DNA of 64,000 nucleotides from Larimichthys crocea (GCF_000972845.2 NC_040016.1:11676701-11740700); one strand, 5' to 3'; counted from the stretch's first letter, positions 41,029 through 55,900 are shown. Numbers and translations are program-made. Notes: generated by a model not told the origin, from the letters alone.

Positions 41029-43419
41029 AATAAACATCATGTTACTTGTTTCATGTGACACGATACCAGTGTCAATAATTGCCATGTTATTGTTAAATAT
41101 GTTAAATATGCAAACACTGCTGATCACTAAAGTTGCTTTTTGTGTTTGCATGCTTGCTCTGTAGACAGATGAAATCAGATGATATCATCAGTTTATTATT
41201 TTACTTTGAACGTCCGACATTACTTAAAAACAGCTGTCTAAGTTACATTACATTAGGGTGAAAGAATTACTCACACACACCATAATAGGGTGAAATGACT
41301 CACGGCCCGTTCTTATCAGCAAGTTGTGTTTCTAGGAAATGTTGTAACCTGAGTTGAATGGTGCAATGCGGTTCTTTTCCTAATTTCAGTGAATTTAAAA
41401 ATTCACAAGAATTATGTGTTAAATTCATACTTACCATATGAATAGGTTATACAATGTGCACATACAATGTCACAAACAACTCATTGGGATTATGCAACAT
41501 TTAATGTCCAGTGATCTGAAACCTTTTATGTATACATCCACTTATTAAAATCAACAGCATATCGCTTTATTATCATGGACACAAGTCAAAGAGACCACAT
41601 TCAATCAAGTGTTGGTTCAAAGAAAAACCGATGCTATCCGATACAATAATCCTGCAGTGTAAAGGCTTGATTATTTTGGTTAAAAAATAACTTGTGTAAA
41701 GTCATCATGGCTTACATAATAAAAATACAGTGATCATTAGGCATAACCTTAAATAGTTTCACCACAAAGACTGCTGTAATTCTTACATTTACACTGCCAG
41801 GGATCTTTATTAGCCTCCTGGAGCGACCTAATGTTTTCTAGGTGGACCATGTTATGATCATTCCTTCTGTAAAGGCATATAAGTGGATGGTGTTAAAGTT
41901 TCCATGGCCTAGTTAGACACAGCTTTTTCACATTAAATCCACCCCGACTTTCATCAGGCTCACTCTGTGGCCAAAGGACTGGTGAGTAACATTCGCTCAG
42001 GGAATTAGAAGTTGAAGTGGAGATTGTGTAGTGAGAAGTGAACGTTTCCCCCTGAAGATTTCTCCTGGGCTCTCTTCCAGTTTTAACAGATGACACAGTA
42101 GCCCACAGATTTCTTGCAAATCGGGTGCAAAGGCCAAAGGATCAGGATTTCTTGTCATCACTCAAACTGCAATCTTCACACAGAAAGGCTTTAAAAAGAA
42201 AGTGCTCAATAATCTCTGTGCTATAAATTAGTTTACATTGCCTAAACATAGTTTGGATAATTGTAAGGTCAAAGGTGTGACACACGGTTGCACTTGAGAA
42301 GTCACAGGAAGTTATTTGACAGTATTTGTCAGTGAACTGCTGAAGTAAAGAGCACTGAGAGGAAAAGAACAGGTCAAAGTGTCTCTTGGAGTCATTCTGA
42401 CTTCGCCTGGGGAGATATTCCATTATATTGTTTTTTTAAAAATGTCACAACTCTGTAAGAGTGTACCACAGGTTATTAGTCACACCTTAGTTTTCCACTC
42501 AGAAATAAGATTTTCTGATGTCTCATCCAAAAATAATTAATAACAATAGGCTATACAAGCTAATTAAAAAACAAAACAAATAGTTGTTTTGAATTTGAAT
42601 ATCCTATATAATCTGGATTATTTGGTGATTTTGTCATAGAAATATGATTTAATTTGCCAGCAGGCTACACAGTAAAACAGAGGCCCTGCAAGCAAAATGG
42701 CAGATCTTCAGTGGTTCTTGGTTGATGTTTTATCCAAAGATGCAATGATTAGTAGATTGAAATTAATTTGCAACTATTTTTTTTTGTCATGTTTGATAGT
42801 TAACTGAATATGTTTGAGTTTTAGACTGATAATTAGACAAAACAAGAAAGCTGAAGGTGCCATCTTGAATGAGCATTTCCCAATTTGATCTATTTAAAGA
42901 ATAGTATGAGAATAAGTTTAAGATAAGATTATATAAGAATAGAAGAAAGAATCGTAGAATTAATCAACAGTGGAAATAATTGTTTTATCACACCTGACAC
43001 TATCACACTTGTCATTTTGAAAACTAAGCCATTGATGCAGTCTTCAAGTGCCAGGTACTAGTCACTGATTGCGTAATGTTGACCTTTCATAAATCTACAG
43101 TATGAAGATGCCAGTATTTCATCCATGTGCCATCAATCTTATGTTCTGTGTCACATAATTGTGTCACGGATGACTGCATGTATATTGTCAATATATAATA
43201 TAAGCCACACATTTTAATACATTTTTTTAAAAATGGCTGAAATTGTTACTGCAGTCAGCTTCAGTCTCATATGTAACATATGTCTGTGTCCTGGAAACAT
43301 CCCGATCACTAAACTTCCACCTCTCTGACATACATCATGTATGATTTTGGGCAAAGGTTTGCATATCACTTTACTCAGACAAATCTCAAGTCATCCATGA
43401 GAAGAAAAGTGCTGAAGAA

Positions 43420-43927
43420 GGGAGGGGGGTGGGGGGAGGAGTCTCACATTGACTTTCAACATCCATTCAGCCTTTTCTGCAGCAGCACTGAACTTGCAGA
43501 GAGAGAGAGAGAGAAAATAGAGGTGGGGAGCAAAGGGGGCAGAAAAAAGGCAGACTGGACAGGGTTGTGCAGAAGGAGCTCAGTGCGATTACCGCAAAGG
43601 ATGCCATAGCTGTTCCTTTCAGTGAAATGAACATCCAACGTGAGTTGTTTTCCGATTTACTGAAGAGTGCTGGTGTAGAGGAGTGGTCAGGGACGGAGAT
43701 CATTATGCACTTTTAGGTCGACGTCGCCTTGAACGCAGCGCAAAAACAAACCTCGCACAGCTCCCCAAGTGCGTTTAATCTCCCGAAGTTGTGTCAAGCG
43801 GGCGATGATTCGCATCTGATTGTTGCTCAACTATCCGGAGAGGACTGCAGACAGGGCAAACGCTGCATTGTGGCAACTGAGACGCTTGATTCCTGCCCGA
43901 GGATTGCACAATCCGATCTCCCCCAAA
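43420..43927 (+). promoter_or_regulatory. Probable promoter and 5' leader of the srgap3-like gene
   Basis: A G-rich box (GGAGGGGGGTGGGGGGAGG near 43421), a GA repeat (43497-43514) and a CpG-containing stretch from 43716 to the ATG stand out from the AT-rich flank. No TATA is evident, as expected for a broad neuronal promoter. Three upstream ATGs with short frames lie in the leader. The TSS is unknown. Confidence 0.5.
43627..43716 (+). other. Upstream ORF, 29 codons, in the srgap3-like leader
   Basis: An ATG at 43627 opens MNIQRELFSDLLKSAG... and ends at TAG 43714-43716, 211 nt before the main start. Minimal uORFs also occur at 43598-43606 (ATG CCA TAG) and 43805-43819 (MIRI-stop). They matter only if the transcript begins upstream of them, which is not shown. 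Confidence 0.35.
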
Positions 43928-43994
43928 ATGTCATCTCAGGCGAAAGTCAAGAAGGACAAAGAGATTATTGCTGAATATGAGACCCAAGTGAAAG
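43928..43994 (+). CDS. srgap3: srgap3-like exon 1
   Basis: It starts ATG TCA TCT CAG (context CAAAATGT) and encodes MSSQAKVKKDKEIIAEYETQ and VK. The donor AAAG|GTTAGT is in phase 1. The MSSQ start matches SRGAP3. Confidence 0.93.
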
Positions 43995-46900
43995 GTTAGT
44001 AACGTGCAGGCCTGCTCGCGTTATTGTTATTCTCTGTGTGTGAAGGCACTATTGCGTAACTTAACCACACTGCTTTATATGGCTCTCAGTGTGCAGTGCT
44101 GTGCTGTGGGGTGGGACAGATTTTATAGTTGGAGATGACAGTCAGTGTATTTTTAACATATCTCTCATGAATTTAACTCTGAGCATTTGGGATGCAGTGA
44201 TACAGTCATGAATGTGTAACCGGTTTCTCTCCCCTTGAAGATGACTGTGCTCTCTAACACGCCTAACCCTGCATGTGTGGCCATGTAGGCTTCAGGAGCC
44301 TGATAATTTGTTTCAAAGTGCAGCTGGTATGTGTGTGAGGCTTGTCTTTTAAAGCTGCACACCCCAAAAAGGAATGAACCAATTCACCTTGGATAATCTT
44401 TCCAATAGGCTGGAGGTCATGCGTTCCTCAGAGAGTCCTACAGGAGACATCTGGGTACATTTTTACAACTTCCTCCTACGCAAAAAAAAGATTCAAATTT
44501 ACATGAAATGATATTATAGTAGTATGGTGAGCGATGAGTGTATACTCCAGGACAAAGTGTAGTATCAGGAGGGATGGGGGGGAATGCATGAGACGATCAC
44601 ACAGCAAACAGTTCAGAAAGTCCGTAAATAATATATGCTGTCTGTATGAATTATGAACCATGAAAGGATTTTCCTGTCTGCCACTAACTATGTGACTGCA
44701 TGAAACACCAAGAGAGAGAGAGGAGAGAGGATAGAGTCAGTAACACTGATGGTGTGTTGGAAAAGACAGAGCAGGATGTACGTTGGTGAGTTGTCTTCTC
44801 GGGTTTTGAGAGACAACTTCAGGCAGTGTTGACTCCGACACCTCTGTGCATCACCTTCTCACTGTTGTGGTTTTGCTCAGTGTTATGCATCAGGTTTTAG
44901 TCAGACAGAGAACAGGCTTTAGAATAATTTGCTATTTTAAACCATTATATCTAAAGGCTATACATATAAATACTATAGTGTTTCATGGACTATAAATCAC
45001 CCAACAGAACTCTGAAGAACTCTGCAGAGAATTGAAAGTTGGGTTGTGAACTGGCGTTTTCGGGTCTAATACATCAACGTATAGGATCTAACCCTCACGA
45101 GGAGGAAACTACGTTTTAAATGTACAACTAGACGATTTTAACTCCACAACTCCAAAGTTTTTACCTATTTGCTAAATATGAAGTTATCTTAGCTCAGACA
45201 GGGGAAAAAACAGCAAGTTTATTTCTTGGCTGGGTGCTGTCACAACCATTTGCTGAAGGTTTTCTGAAGGCTTGGACAGAGCCAGGGTTTCCACCTGTTT
45301 TCAGTTTTGATGCTAAGCTAAACTAACTGGCCAGTTCCAGAGCACACAGACATGAGAGATATCAATACTCTCATATAACTCGGCAAATATACTCTTTTTT
45401 TGCTTTTAATGTTTTGCATTCATCCTTAATCTTGTTTGCTGTAGTCTTTGATTTCACGTGGCCCATTAGTTTTTTTATTTTTGTATTCATGACAGTCAAC
45501 AGCAGCTGAGCTTGTTGCGGCTTTAATTATCCTCCATCATATGGTTCATATTATTTGTGCCTGCTGTAATATCATTTCCATGCAACTTTTAGATTTAACT
45601 GTAGAAAATATATCACATCTGTCAGTTGATTCTGAGCATAAATATGGCCTTGCACAGATGTTTTGTTTGGATGGTCTGACCCGGGCTGAACTATAACAAA
45701 TTTTTGGTTTTCTTACAATATTCTATTATTTGATATTACACCAACATACATATTAACAAACAAACAAAAACACTAAACAGAAGCTATCTGTTTGTGTAGC
45801 TCTACATTATTTTAAATAACATTAGTGTCAGTCCAGTTTGAATTCATGCAAAATGAAAGCACAAAGAAACTGGTAAAGCGGTGGTGCCGCTGAAGGCATT
45901 GTTGGTGCTGATGAAGTTATTAGGATATGTATGAAAACATGTTTTAATATCTCATCAGTTAACGTTAAAATGTCCTTTTCCAGACTTAAAATAAACTACT
46001 ATTGCATATGCATAGAGCGGAAATGAGCAAAGCTTGTCAACATGTATCTGGAATGAAGAGTATGATTAGCATGTTGCAGACAGAGGTGTGTTTTACTCTC
46101 GCCCCATCACACGCTTTGTCTGTCTGTCTATTTGTTTGACTTCTTCGCTCTCTCTCTCTCTGTCTCATCCAAACACACATATCAGCTTTGTGGCTGTGAG
46201 AGAGCCATCACAGCTTCGTCTTTCGTCTCAGTTTCAGGAAAAGCTTTTAAGCTGACATCTTAAGCTCATTTGCAAACCGAGCTTAGATCATTTTGGATCT
46301 GTGGGGGGCTTTACTCTGACACCAACACTGGCCTCCAATAATGCTGAGTTGCTGACTGCACAGCAGTTCAATCAGACACAATCCTAATGCACTTTGCTGT
46401 ATTTTTTTTAAAAACGTGCCTCGTAGCAGCAAACATCGGGGTCTCAGTCACATTTGAACTGTGATTGTTGGTGTGCTGGTGTTTAGTTGGAGCTCAAAGC
46501 TTTACAGGTCAGGGCATGTATTCTGCAATTATTTTCATGTCATCTCTGAATCACTGATGAATGAATAGTCACACATGGGCAGGAGATACTGCATGATATC
46601 ATAAAACTTAGTCACCATTTAGTTGCTGTCAACAGCTTCAATATTTTTGTTTCTCTTCATGACCAATGCATGAGTTGTCTTCTTGAATAGTACGTCATAT
46701 AGGTTTCTATGTAAAGTGTTTTGGTGAAACTAGTATTTGTTTCTACATTGAGTGTAGTTGACACGCTTGAGCTATCTCTAAGCTTTGTGCTGATCCCAAA
46801 AATAAAACACAAGGGAAAAAATCAGGGGATGCCCCACATCACACATTATACTGCATTTCTATCTCTTGGCCACATTATCTTTAATGCCATTTGATCTGTT

Positions 46901-49900
46901 TGGCGCCTGGGTGCTTTTAGTCTCATGCACAAATTGCTCTAATAATGTATGTTGTAATATTTGCTGTTGCCAAGGGAACATGGTAACATGGAAGTGGTGC
47001 AACATTGACTTTACACATTCGCAATTGAACATTTCTAGCAATTTGTAATGATCACTATGATTGCTGTGACAAGGAAGCAACCGACCACACAAACTCGTCG
47101 GCACCATATTCGAGATCATGTGGACACACCCCTCTGTGTGTATTCATCATAAAGAAGGAATCCTTAGACTGATACTGTCTTGAAAATGCCAGGGTTGCGT
47201 TGCGACAGTGGAACAATGCCTTGTGTATGAGACATTGTCTGTTGCTGTGCTGACAGATACAGTGCATACCCGCAGTGGAGAGATTTAAAGAGAAAACTGC
47301 CTGGAATTCTGCCCACTCGGTTCTGGATTTTCCTGTCCTGTGGTTGCACAAATAACGATTCCTTTCCTTGTTAGAAATATTTGTATGGAGAGAGCGAGGG
47401 GGAAGAAATGTGAACTCAAGCAAACGGGCTGTAAAGGCATACCATAGCCATTACTGCATTCAGAAGACAAGTGTTCACAGAACACAGACTTGATTTGTGC
47501 CAAATTATGTCAACGTGTCAGTCTGGGTTAGGCCGCATGTGACTAGCCACGCATGGTTAACTGTAGACACAGCCCCAGAGACTGCTACTGGCCATTGCGA
47601 TAGCTGTGCTAGGTTGGTGACAAGGACCCCATCGCTCCATAATATTTGGTGCTCTCTGTTGCAGCAGTACAGGAGTGTAACTGGCAACCCTGTAGTAGTT
47701 TGCCCACCCCCCATTTCATTACATTATCTGTCTCTCTGACTTGCCAAGTTTGAACTTCAGGGTGAAAGAGGAGGTCATGACAGCTGAGCTTCGGCAAGCA
47801 CTTTCCCGTTTCTAAGACAGTAATCATACACAACAAAACAATGTGGATGATCTGAACGAGCGCCATTTTGTGTTTTGATTTTGTTTTTTTGTATTGTTTT
47901 CATACCATTGTGCATAGTGCAAACCAGACTGGCGATTTAAGCAGCTCGAAAAGTTATTTTCCTCATTTTTATTCTGCTCTCAATTTTACCCTCAAGTCTC
48001 TGGAAGCAATTAATTTATGCTCAAAATGCTTGTTAAAGTCACCAGAACATACCAGGATGTTAACCATATGGGTTAGGAGCAAAATAAACATTACAAATGG
48101 GTAAAGTCCTATTAGTGAAATTTCCACAAGCCTTTGGGTGTGGAACATTTTATTCATTTTGGCTCCACAATGTTCCCAGGCAGAGAACTTGGTGTAGCAC
48201 ATGACTCTGCATTTCATTTAAGGACATCTGTACTATTGTCCCAACTATAAAAAGATGGAAACGAGACTACATTAAGCTTTTGAGGCTCTGGATATTTTTC
48301 ACTTGCCTCGTTGCCAGCTTCCTCGTAATTATGCATTACTCTGCGATGGCTTGAATCATTCATCGAATGTAGTGCAGTATTGCACAGTCCCTAGTAACAG
48401 TTTAAGTTCTAAAAATAACACGCTCACGGGAGAGTGAATTCAAATATCAGTCTGTTTGGTGTCTCGCTGATAAAATGATGCAGTTAAATCAGTTTAGATT
48501 TGCTCATTATATCATCTGTTCATTCTTTCACACTGTCGCTGTATGATTAATAATGAAGTCACACAGGCCGACAAATTATTTTGTTCAGTGGTCTACTTTA
48601 GCACAGGAGTACATCAGTGTTTTGAACTTGATTGCAGCCTCGTTCATCAGCACAGGCTGTTTATTGAGTATTTCTAAGCGGAGAAAGTTGCCCTTGTCCT
48701 CGGTCATTATGCTAAACAGACTGACTGCTGCGACTGTCAGAACAGGGAACTGGCCTGCTCTCACTGAGATGCCTCCAGAGGCATGTAACCAGGCAACTGG
48801 GCAACTATGGGGACCATGAGGGGTACATTTCCAAGCAGCAAGGGACTACATATTTACTCTGTCCTTCTCGTTCTTGCTCTTTCATTCACATTTTCACTCA
48901 CACACTCACAGACGACGGGGGAGGCATTTTTTAAAATCCTTTATTCAAGATACAGAAACAGCATTTAGAAGTGAACAAAAGGGCTTTTCTTCTGCTGGGC
49001 CATCTTTTCCATTGATAAAGTTCCTTTCTGTAGTGTAGCCGCCATATGCATGCTTCAAACAGTCTGTCATAACGGAATCTTCAGCCATCTCAATGTTGCT
49101 CAGCTGCATTTTATTGTCTTGAAGAGAGAGTAGCCTTGTATATTTCCCCAGTGTGTGTGTGTGTGAGTGTGTGTGCATAACAACACAGATGTGAGTTTAC
49201 CGGTATGTTAGTTTAGCATGGTATATCTGCTTTGAGTTGCTCTGTGAGATCTGTCAAAATCTTGTGGTGTTTGATAGAGCTGACCGGTAATTAAAATGCT
49301 TGTTTATTGACAGTATGATATGATCTTATGGTGTTATTGTTCTGCACACGTCTGTCAATCAAATAGATGATTTCAAGCAAACCATAATTAAAAAAAAACT
49401 AATAAAGTAGCTTTCTTTTAATGCTTTTAATGAAGCGTTTTGTTTTATGTAGTGAATAACGGTGGATCAGTTTATAGCTTTCGGCATCAGTTTCTTTATT
49501 TTCTTTAATTTTTTTATGCCCATTTGCAATATTGTGATACATGTAGACATTTTGTAGTAAAGCTATCAATAACCTGATACTGATGTCAACCATATCACTC
49601 AGCGCTATACGCTCTGATGTGATTTATGGTTCGTCTGCTACAACGCATTCAGCAGCCACTTAGTCGCTAGATTTATGGCAGCCTTGCAATAAACAGTATA
49701 TGGATCAAATGAAATGTTATTTGTTTTCCTTTTCAGTGTTAATATAAGACCATAAAAATGCTGTTATTACTCCAGTGGCTGTTTTTATCACCTGAAATCT
49801 CAGAAGTGCCAATACAATTGAAGATTTATTTCTGGACATTTTCAAAAATCTAGATGGTCTAACTATAATCCTAACACACAAGTGACGGCAGTGAAACAGG

Positions 49901-52900
49901 CACAGGATGAGGTGAAATTAATGTAAGCTTAACCTAACTCTCTGTTGAGGTATGTTGACCACAACATGAGGCATGCTAAGTGTGCTACTGACAGGAAATA
50001 TGGTGTTTTCCTGCTGTATCACAGTGTAAAGCATTTACCTTTTTAAAAATGATTTGTAAGTACCATATCGACCATATTTTCAAACTTTAGACCAAACCAT
50101 ATTTTTTTTCCTCATTCTCAGACTATGAATAGGAACAGTGAGTTTCCAAACCTCATAAGCAGAAAAACCACAGCAATCTTGTAATCGAAAGAATTCCTGC
50201 AATTTGTTTTTTTTTTTTTTTTTTTCAAGACAAACTTCTCTAAAGGCTCACTCAGCACAATGCATTTTGAGGAGCTGACCTATTTTATATTTTTCCGTGC
50301 TGTCTGCTGCAATCATCAGACATGCATCTCATGTGCACGTGTGCTACCCCAGCATTTAGACACCCCCACACTCCCTCCCTCCCTCCCACTGCACGCACAC
50401 ACTTATTCAAATACACACAGCAGACAAATGCACTTTGTCATCCAGATTTATCCAATTATGATGACTTTGTTGTTTTATTAGCACTTGTGCTTGACCGTAT
50501 CCTCACATACTTATATTTACTCATGTGCTGTGGTCAAGCCACTGTGGGTTAAATGCTGACCTGGTGCACTGTTTTGTAGGCAGAAATGAGGCCCAGCATG
50601 TAACCCCACTCCCCCCAGAGAAGCACTATTTATTCTGAAGGTGGTCTCCCCTTTTTTGATATGCAGAGATCCGTAACCAGCTGGTGGAGCAGTTCCGTTG
50701 TCTGGAGCAGCAGTCTGAATCCCGTCTGCAGCTGCTGCAGGACCTGCAGGAGTTCTTCCGTCGAAAGGCCGAGCTCCAGCTTGAGTACTCCAGAGGCCTG
50801 GACAAACTGGCAGAGCGTTACTCTGCCAAGATCCGCACCTCCAGAGAGCACCAGCACTTCAAGTGAGTCTCCCCGCTGTCTGTCAGCTAAGCACTGGAAC
50901 GTCTGTATCGAATGTGTTTGACTGATAAATGAGTGTCACATATTTCATACTGATCACTGGCACGGGCACCGTGAGATGGAAAAATAGAAAGACAGACAAG
51001 GAGAGGAGGGATAAAAGCAGAAGAAATGACCTGAAATGAAGCCAGAGCCAAGGAAACTTGTGGCCTCAGGCTTCTGTGTTTCTCCCAACTAGGTCAGACT
51101 CTTTATCCCCCCCCACCTCCCCGCCACCGCCCCGGCTTTTCTATGTGGCTGTCATTTCATTTCCATTCTCAGACAACTTCATGCTAGACTGCTACCCAAA
51201 TGCTCATATTTTTTTCAATGGGCACAAATGAAATTAGGGCCTCAGTCAGGAGTCTGAAGAAAAAAAAAACACAGGCTATTTTACTCAGATTGATGTTAAC
51301 GGTTTGTAAACTGTAAATATTTGTGTAAGAGAGATCTATGGTCATGAAACAAACATACCCTGCAGCATGTTGAGGAATTACTACTCGGATGCTCTGACCA
51401 GCCTGCAGCTTGCTTTGACTTTTAGATCATTGTCTGACTGTACATGCTGCCCGTGCATGCTTGTTTTTGTCCATGTCCACAAAAACAAGACAAAATACAT
51501 TCTTAAAATCTTAAGCCTAAAAGTTTGCTCCTCACTTTGGAAATAGACCAGTTAGGGCTGCCACATATGGTTGAAAGCTCCTGGAAAAAAAAGTTCAGAT
51601 GAATTTGTCAAATTTAGAAAAAATCTACTTTTCTAATACCCAGTCTTGTCGTTTTAAATTTGGAAATTGAACCTACCTTTTATAAAGCACGACCGTACAG
51701 ATGGTGTAATCGATTCATAGGCTGTTACGCACCCTTTCATGTGACCTGGCTGTGTCAGTCATGTGTAACAAACACGTTGGTTTATTCAGGAGAGGTCTTC
51801 CCGGCTCTCTTTCAGTCTCTCCGGCCAATTGGATGTAAAGTGTAATCATGGCGGAGAGCCCCCGTCACTGGGACATTGATAAATGGAGCGTTTCCTCAAA
51901 GGGAGACCCCTGCAAGAGATTCACATTGCATGACTTCTCTCTACACCCTGCTGTCCCAGATTCTCCCCCGTCACATTAAATGGTCATCATTATATCTCTC
52001 TGTCAAAGGCTAGATTCATACTCACAGACTACAATGGACTGACTAAGTCTATCATTAATAATCCCACATGGTCTTCTCTTTTGGGTTTCAGATTTGGCTC
52101 TGTACTCTCTGGTTTCATTTAAATTTTTTAAAGCAGAGAAACCATTGAACAGTGCCCGTCTTTTTTATCTGTGATCCTTTCAAATTTCCCTTTCTGGTGT
52201 CAGATCTAATAAAGCGGCTGGAAGGAGATTGTCAACGAACATTTTCAAAACCTTCTGTGGAAGAGTAACTATCAAAAATGTGCTTATAAGAGAAGATGAC
52301 TCTGTGTACTTCTTTTTAAAAGACAATTTCTATCCGACGTGTTTTACAATAATTATAGGTGCATTATGTGCTAGTTCACTATCAGTTGGCTAGTGCATTT
52401 CATTTTATGATGGAGAGAACTTTTATTTGACGGTTATCGCTGTACTTTTTGTATGCTGCCAGGCAGAAAACCACCTTCTGTCATCTCCCTTGAACAGTTC
52501 TGAACCAACTCTTTTGTGTCCCGAATACTACAGTCTCATCCTTATTCAAGACCAGCCAACAGCCAAAGATGTACAGTCAAGGTCCTGGCATCCCGTGTAG
52601 TACAGGATCAAACAATCTGCTTGAAAGGAGGGCCTATAGGGATAGCTTGTTCATGTTTTTTATCAAAGTGTTAAAGGATGAAAGAAAAAGCCAAAAAAAA
52701 AGAGAAGAAGATGCTGATGCCAAGCACTCTAGATTACCTTTAGCATCGAAAGTGCAACTCTTTTAACTTGCAGACTTTTCAGATTTCTGTTGCGTGCCGT
52801 GTACTAAGTTTGTGCTACTTTTTTAACATCATTCACCCAGACATAAGGGTAGAGCTAATATAAAAGACGGATAATTTACATGTAAAAATGATGAATGAAA

Positions 52901-55900
52901 TAAGTCAGATCTAGACTGACAGGTATTAAAGGGCCAGCGTGTACGATTTAGAGAGCTTTATTTACAGACTATGACATAAATATAATATAATATAATAATA
53001 TAATATAAAATGCATGAGTTCATTAGTGTATAATCACCTGAAAATATAAATTGTTCTGTTTTTGTTACCTTAGATTGAGCCTTTAATATCTACAGATGCC
53101 ACAGGTCCTCTTGCACAGAGGAGTGTGTTACACCGCCATGTTTCCACAATCGCCCTGGACAGCCAAACCAAACAATTGCTCTAGAACAAGTGTGGGGTTG
53201 CAGTCCACACTACAGTCATATTTCACTTCAAAATAACAACGACAGCCTGAATAAACCTCAGCTGGGATAAAAAATGATCAAAGTTTCAATCAGTTGATAG
53301 AAAACTAGTCAGGACAACTCTTTTTAATGCGATCTTCAAAAGTAAGACTCAAAAAAACTACTACAGTCCAATGTTATAATGTGGATCAGTGTCTCATCTG
53401 ATGATTTGTAGTTGGTCAAAGAAATAATTTGGAATTTAGAATAATTTATTAGACTTTAGGTTTGCCGCACTGCATCTGAAATAGGCAATGACGATAGTGC
53501 AGTTACTGAAGGTCACGTGAAAGATGTTGATATAAATATGCAAAAAACATCCTGGAGCAACAAAGGGCTCCTTACAACCAGTTGTGTGGTTAAAAAGTAT
53601 GAATGAATTTGATGAATCTTGTGATATTAATGTAACAACGTAGCTGCTTGTGGTGCTTTGTGCTGTATTCTGGCACAGTGGGAATCCGTATGCAAGTTAT
53701 ATTTACAAATCACAAGCAACAAAATGGCATTCAGTTCGACGTGCAAAAGAATATCAGTTTTTCAGAAAATCAAGATTTTGATGAGAGAGATAATTGTGGC
53801 AGCCATGCTCGACAAACTGAAACAGTTCATTACTCCTTATCTGGCTGCTGACAGCTCGTGTGGTACGATTAAAAAAAAATAATATGTGGGTGCAAAACAG
53901 CAGAGATGTCTATCAGGGTATGAACTTATTTTGAATATCCTCTTCCCTGTCAATAAAGACATGCAAACTCATTGATCTTAACTTCTCTTCTTTCTTTCAG
54001 CAGCCATTAAAGGAGAAATAAAAAGGCTTTGCATACAAAGTAATATGACACAGCATTTTTTTGTACTGGAGTCACAATTGTTGTTGGTCAGAAAAACAGT
54101 TAAATGCCCTCTAAAGGCAAAAGATGAAGACAAACAAACTCTTTGGTGTGAGGATAATTGAACTCACATGCTCCCTCGAGCAAGGATGCAAGTGCAGGCA
54201 GCATGCTTTCTGTGTGTGTGTGTGTGTGTGGGTGTGTGTACAGCTGCCTCCTTTTTTGCTGATTCCTCACCACATGTGCAGTGACCCCTTGATCTCTAAT
54301 AAGTAAACCCCCAGAGCTGGTATCAATAGATGAAATGTAAGACCTGTTCTGATGGTCTTCATTTTACACAGACATGAAACTTACCAAAGCCTGATGATCG
54401 AGTATTTTGATAAGAGTTGAAGTAATGATGCAACAGTTGGTGTGCTGATGACCTCAGCTGTAATTTAGTTTGTGGTGGAGACGATAACACATTTTTTCGT
54501 ACTTATTGGTTATACATATACGGCCTAAATGTTGGAGTTGTATTAGTCTACATCGTCTTTCTTTTGCTGTTTCAGAAAGGACCAGAATCTCGTGTCCACT
54601 GTGAACTGCTGGTATTTGGTCTTGGAGCAGACCAGGCGGGAGAGCAGAGACCACGCCACTCTCAGTGACATCTACAACAACAACGTCATTGTCCGTCTGG
54701 CACACGTGGGCGAGGATGTCATCAGACTTTTCAAAAAGGTCAGAATTGGAATTAAATGGATGAGGGCATGTAACCCTGACCGTTACTAACGCACACAGTC
54801 ACAGAAACTTATCTGCTCAAACTGCATGACTGAGCCCACAGATCAGGGAGCTTGACGCCAGACCAACAAAAATATGTAAAAATATGTTTAAACGTATCAG
54901 GACATACAGTATATTTCATGCTGTGTGGTTCTCATACAGCATATCATGACATCAGATTCACAATGCCATTGTCTCTTGTTGTGAGCAGTAATGTTTAATC
55001 AGCAGCAGTTTAATCTGATTGATATTTTGCATGCACAGGCCTTTTTTAAAGCCTGGCTTCATTACGTCGATGCCCAGAAGACTATTCTCACCCATCACTG
55101 AGGTTTTAGCTGCCTTACAATGCACCATTTTAAGTCTGGCAGTATTGCGAGAGGCTATGGAGTAGCAAGTGTCAAAAGTAAAGCTTAACACGGTTGGTGA
55201 GAGATTTTGTTACACTTTTTAAAACTCGCCCATTCATCATGCGATGATTGTCATTCTCGATACCATGCTCGGTTTACTCCACGTTTCAGATCACTAACCT
55301 TTCTTTGATGGTCTTTACACCTCATCACTCTTGTCTCCCATTCATTTCACACCAGATTCACATTAAACAGGACTCATTCAGTAACTTAAGAGATTTAGCT
55401 TTAACTTATTTCATTCAAAATCTTCAACATCATAGTATACTTTTGTGTAACACACTGTTCTCGGCTCTCTCATTTTGATAAGGGATATGTTTGATGTACA
55501 GTACGCGTGAGAGGTAGCAGGGTGCCTGTGTTTCAGCGGCTATGATGAACAGTCTACCATGGGGATCTTAGATCAGTATCGTTTGACAGTGGCATGAGTC
55601 CACAGTAAATTTATGCCCTCCAGTGGGCTGTGCACTGTCACGATGGGAGCCTTGATGAGAATGGGGTGGCTTGCGGCCAGCACAAAGAGCAGGACTAATA
55701 ACCTCTGGCTGAAAAAACTGTCTCCCTCTGCAAAAAGTTAGCTCAAATTGTGACAAAGTTCTCCAAAACAATAATCCTGTTATGCTGTAGCGTCTTGGTT
55801 CAGCTGCAGTGCAGTCTCACTGCTAATGAATTACACATGTGGGGAAGGGAATGAATCAACTCTGGCGTGTGTTAAGTCAAAGTTTAAATGTACTGAATGT

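Larger units (their letters stand above)
39474..43927. other. Divergent ptgis/srgap3-like intergenic region with both promoters
   Basis: The two genes are transcribed away from each other across 4.45 kb. It contains the ptgis TATA candidate, an E-box/CRE pair at 40.63-40.67 kb, A26 and T27 homopolymers, a CA repeat and the GC-rich srgap leader from about 43.42 kb. I see no further gene. Confidence 0.85.
43995..50666 (+). other. srgap3-like intron 1 (6.7 kb)
   Basis: Apart from one interspersed repeat (45262-45395) and a T19 run near its end, the intron is AT-rich DNA in which I see no gene. A large first intron is usual for this family. Confidence 0.85.
50863..54575 (+). other. srgap3-like intron 2 (3.7 kb)
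   Basis: It contains a TIR-type interspersed repeat (52928-53195) and a TG microsatellite (54210-54239). Otherwise it is unassigned, and short open frames have no recognisable homology. Confidence 0.85.

Noticed and set aside
43729..43974. An 81-codon open frame overlapping the srgap3-like start
   Set aside because: It begins at TTG rather than ATG and is out of frame with the main coding sequence; the family-matching frame starts at 43928.
52569..52766. A 65-codon ORF in srgap3-like intron 2
   Set aside because: Low-complexity Lys-rich end and no homology recognised.
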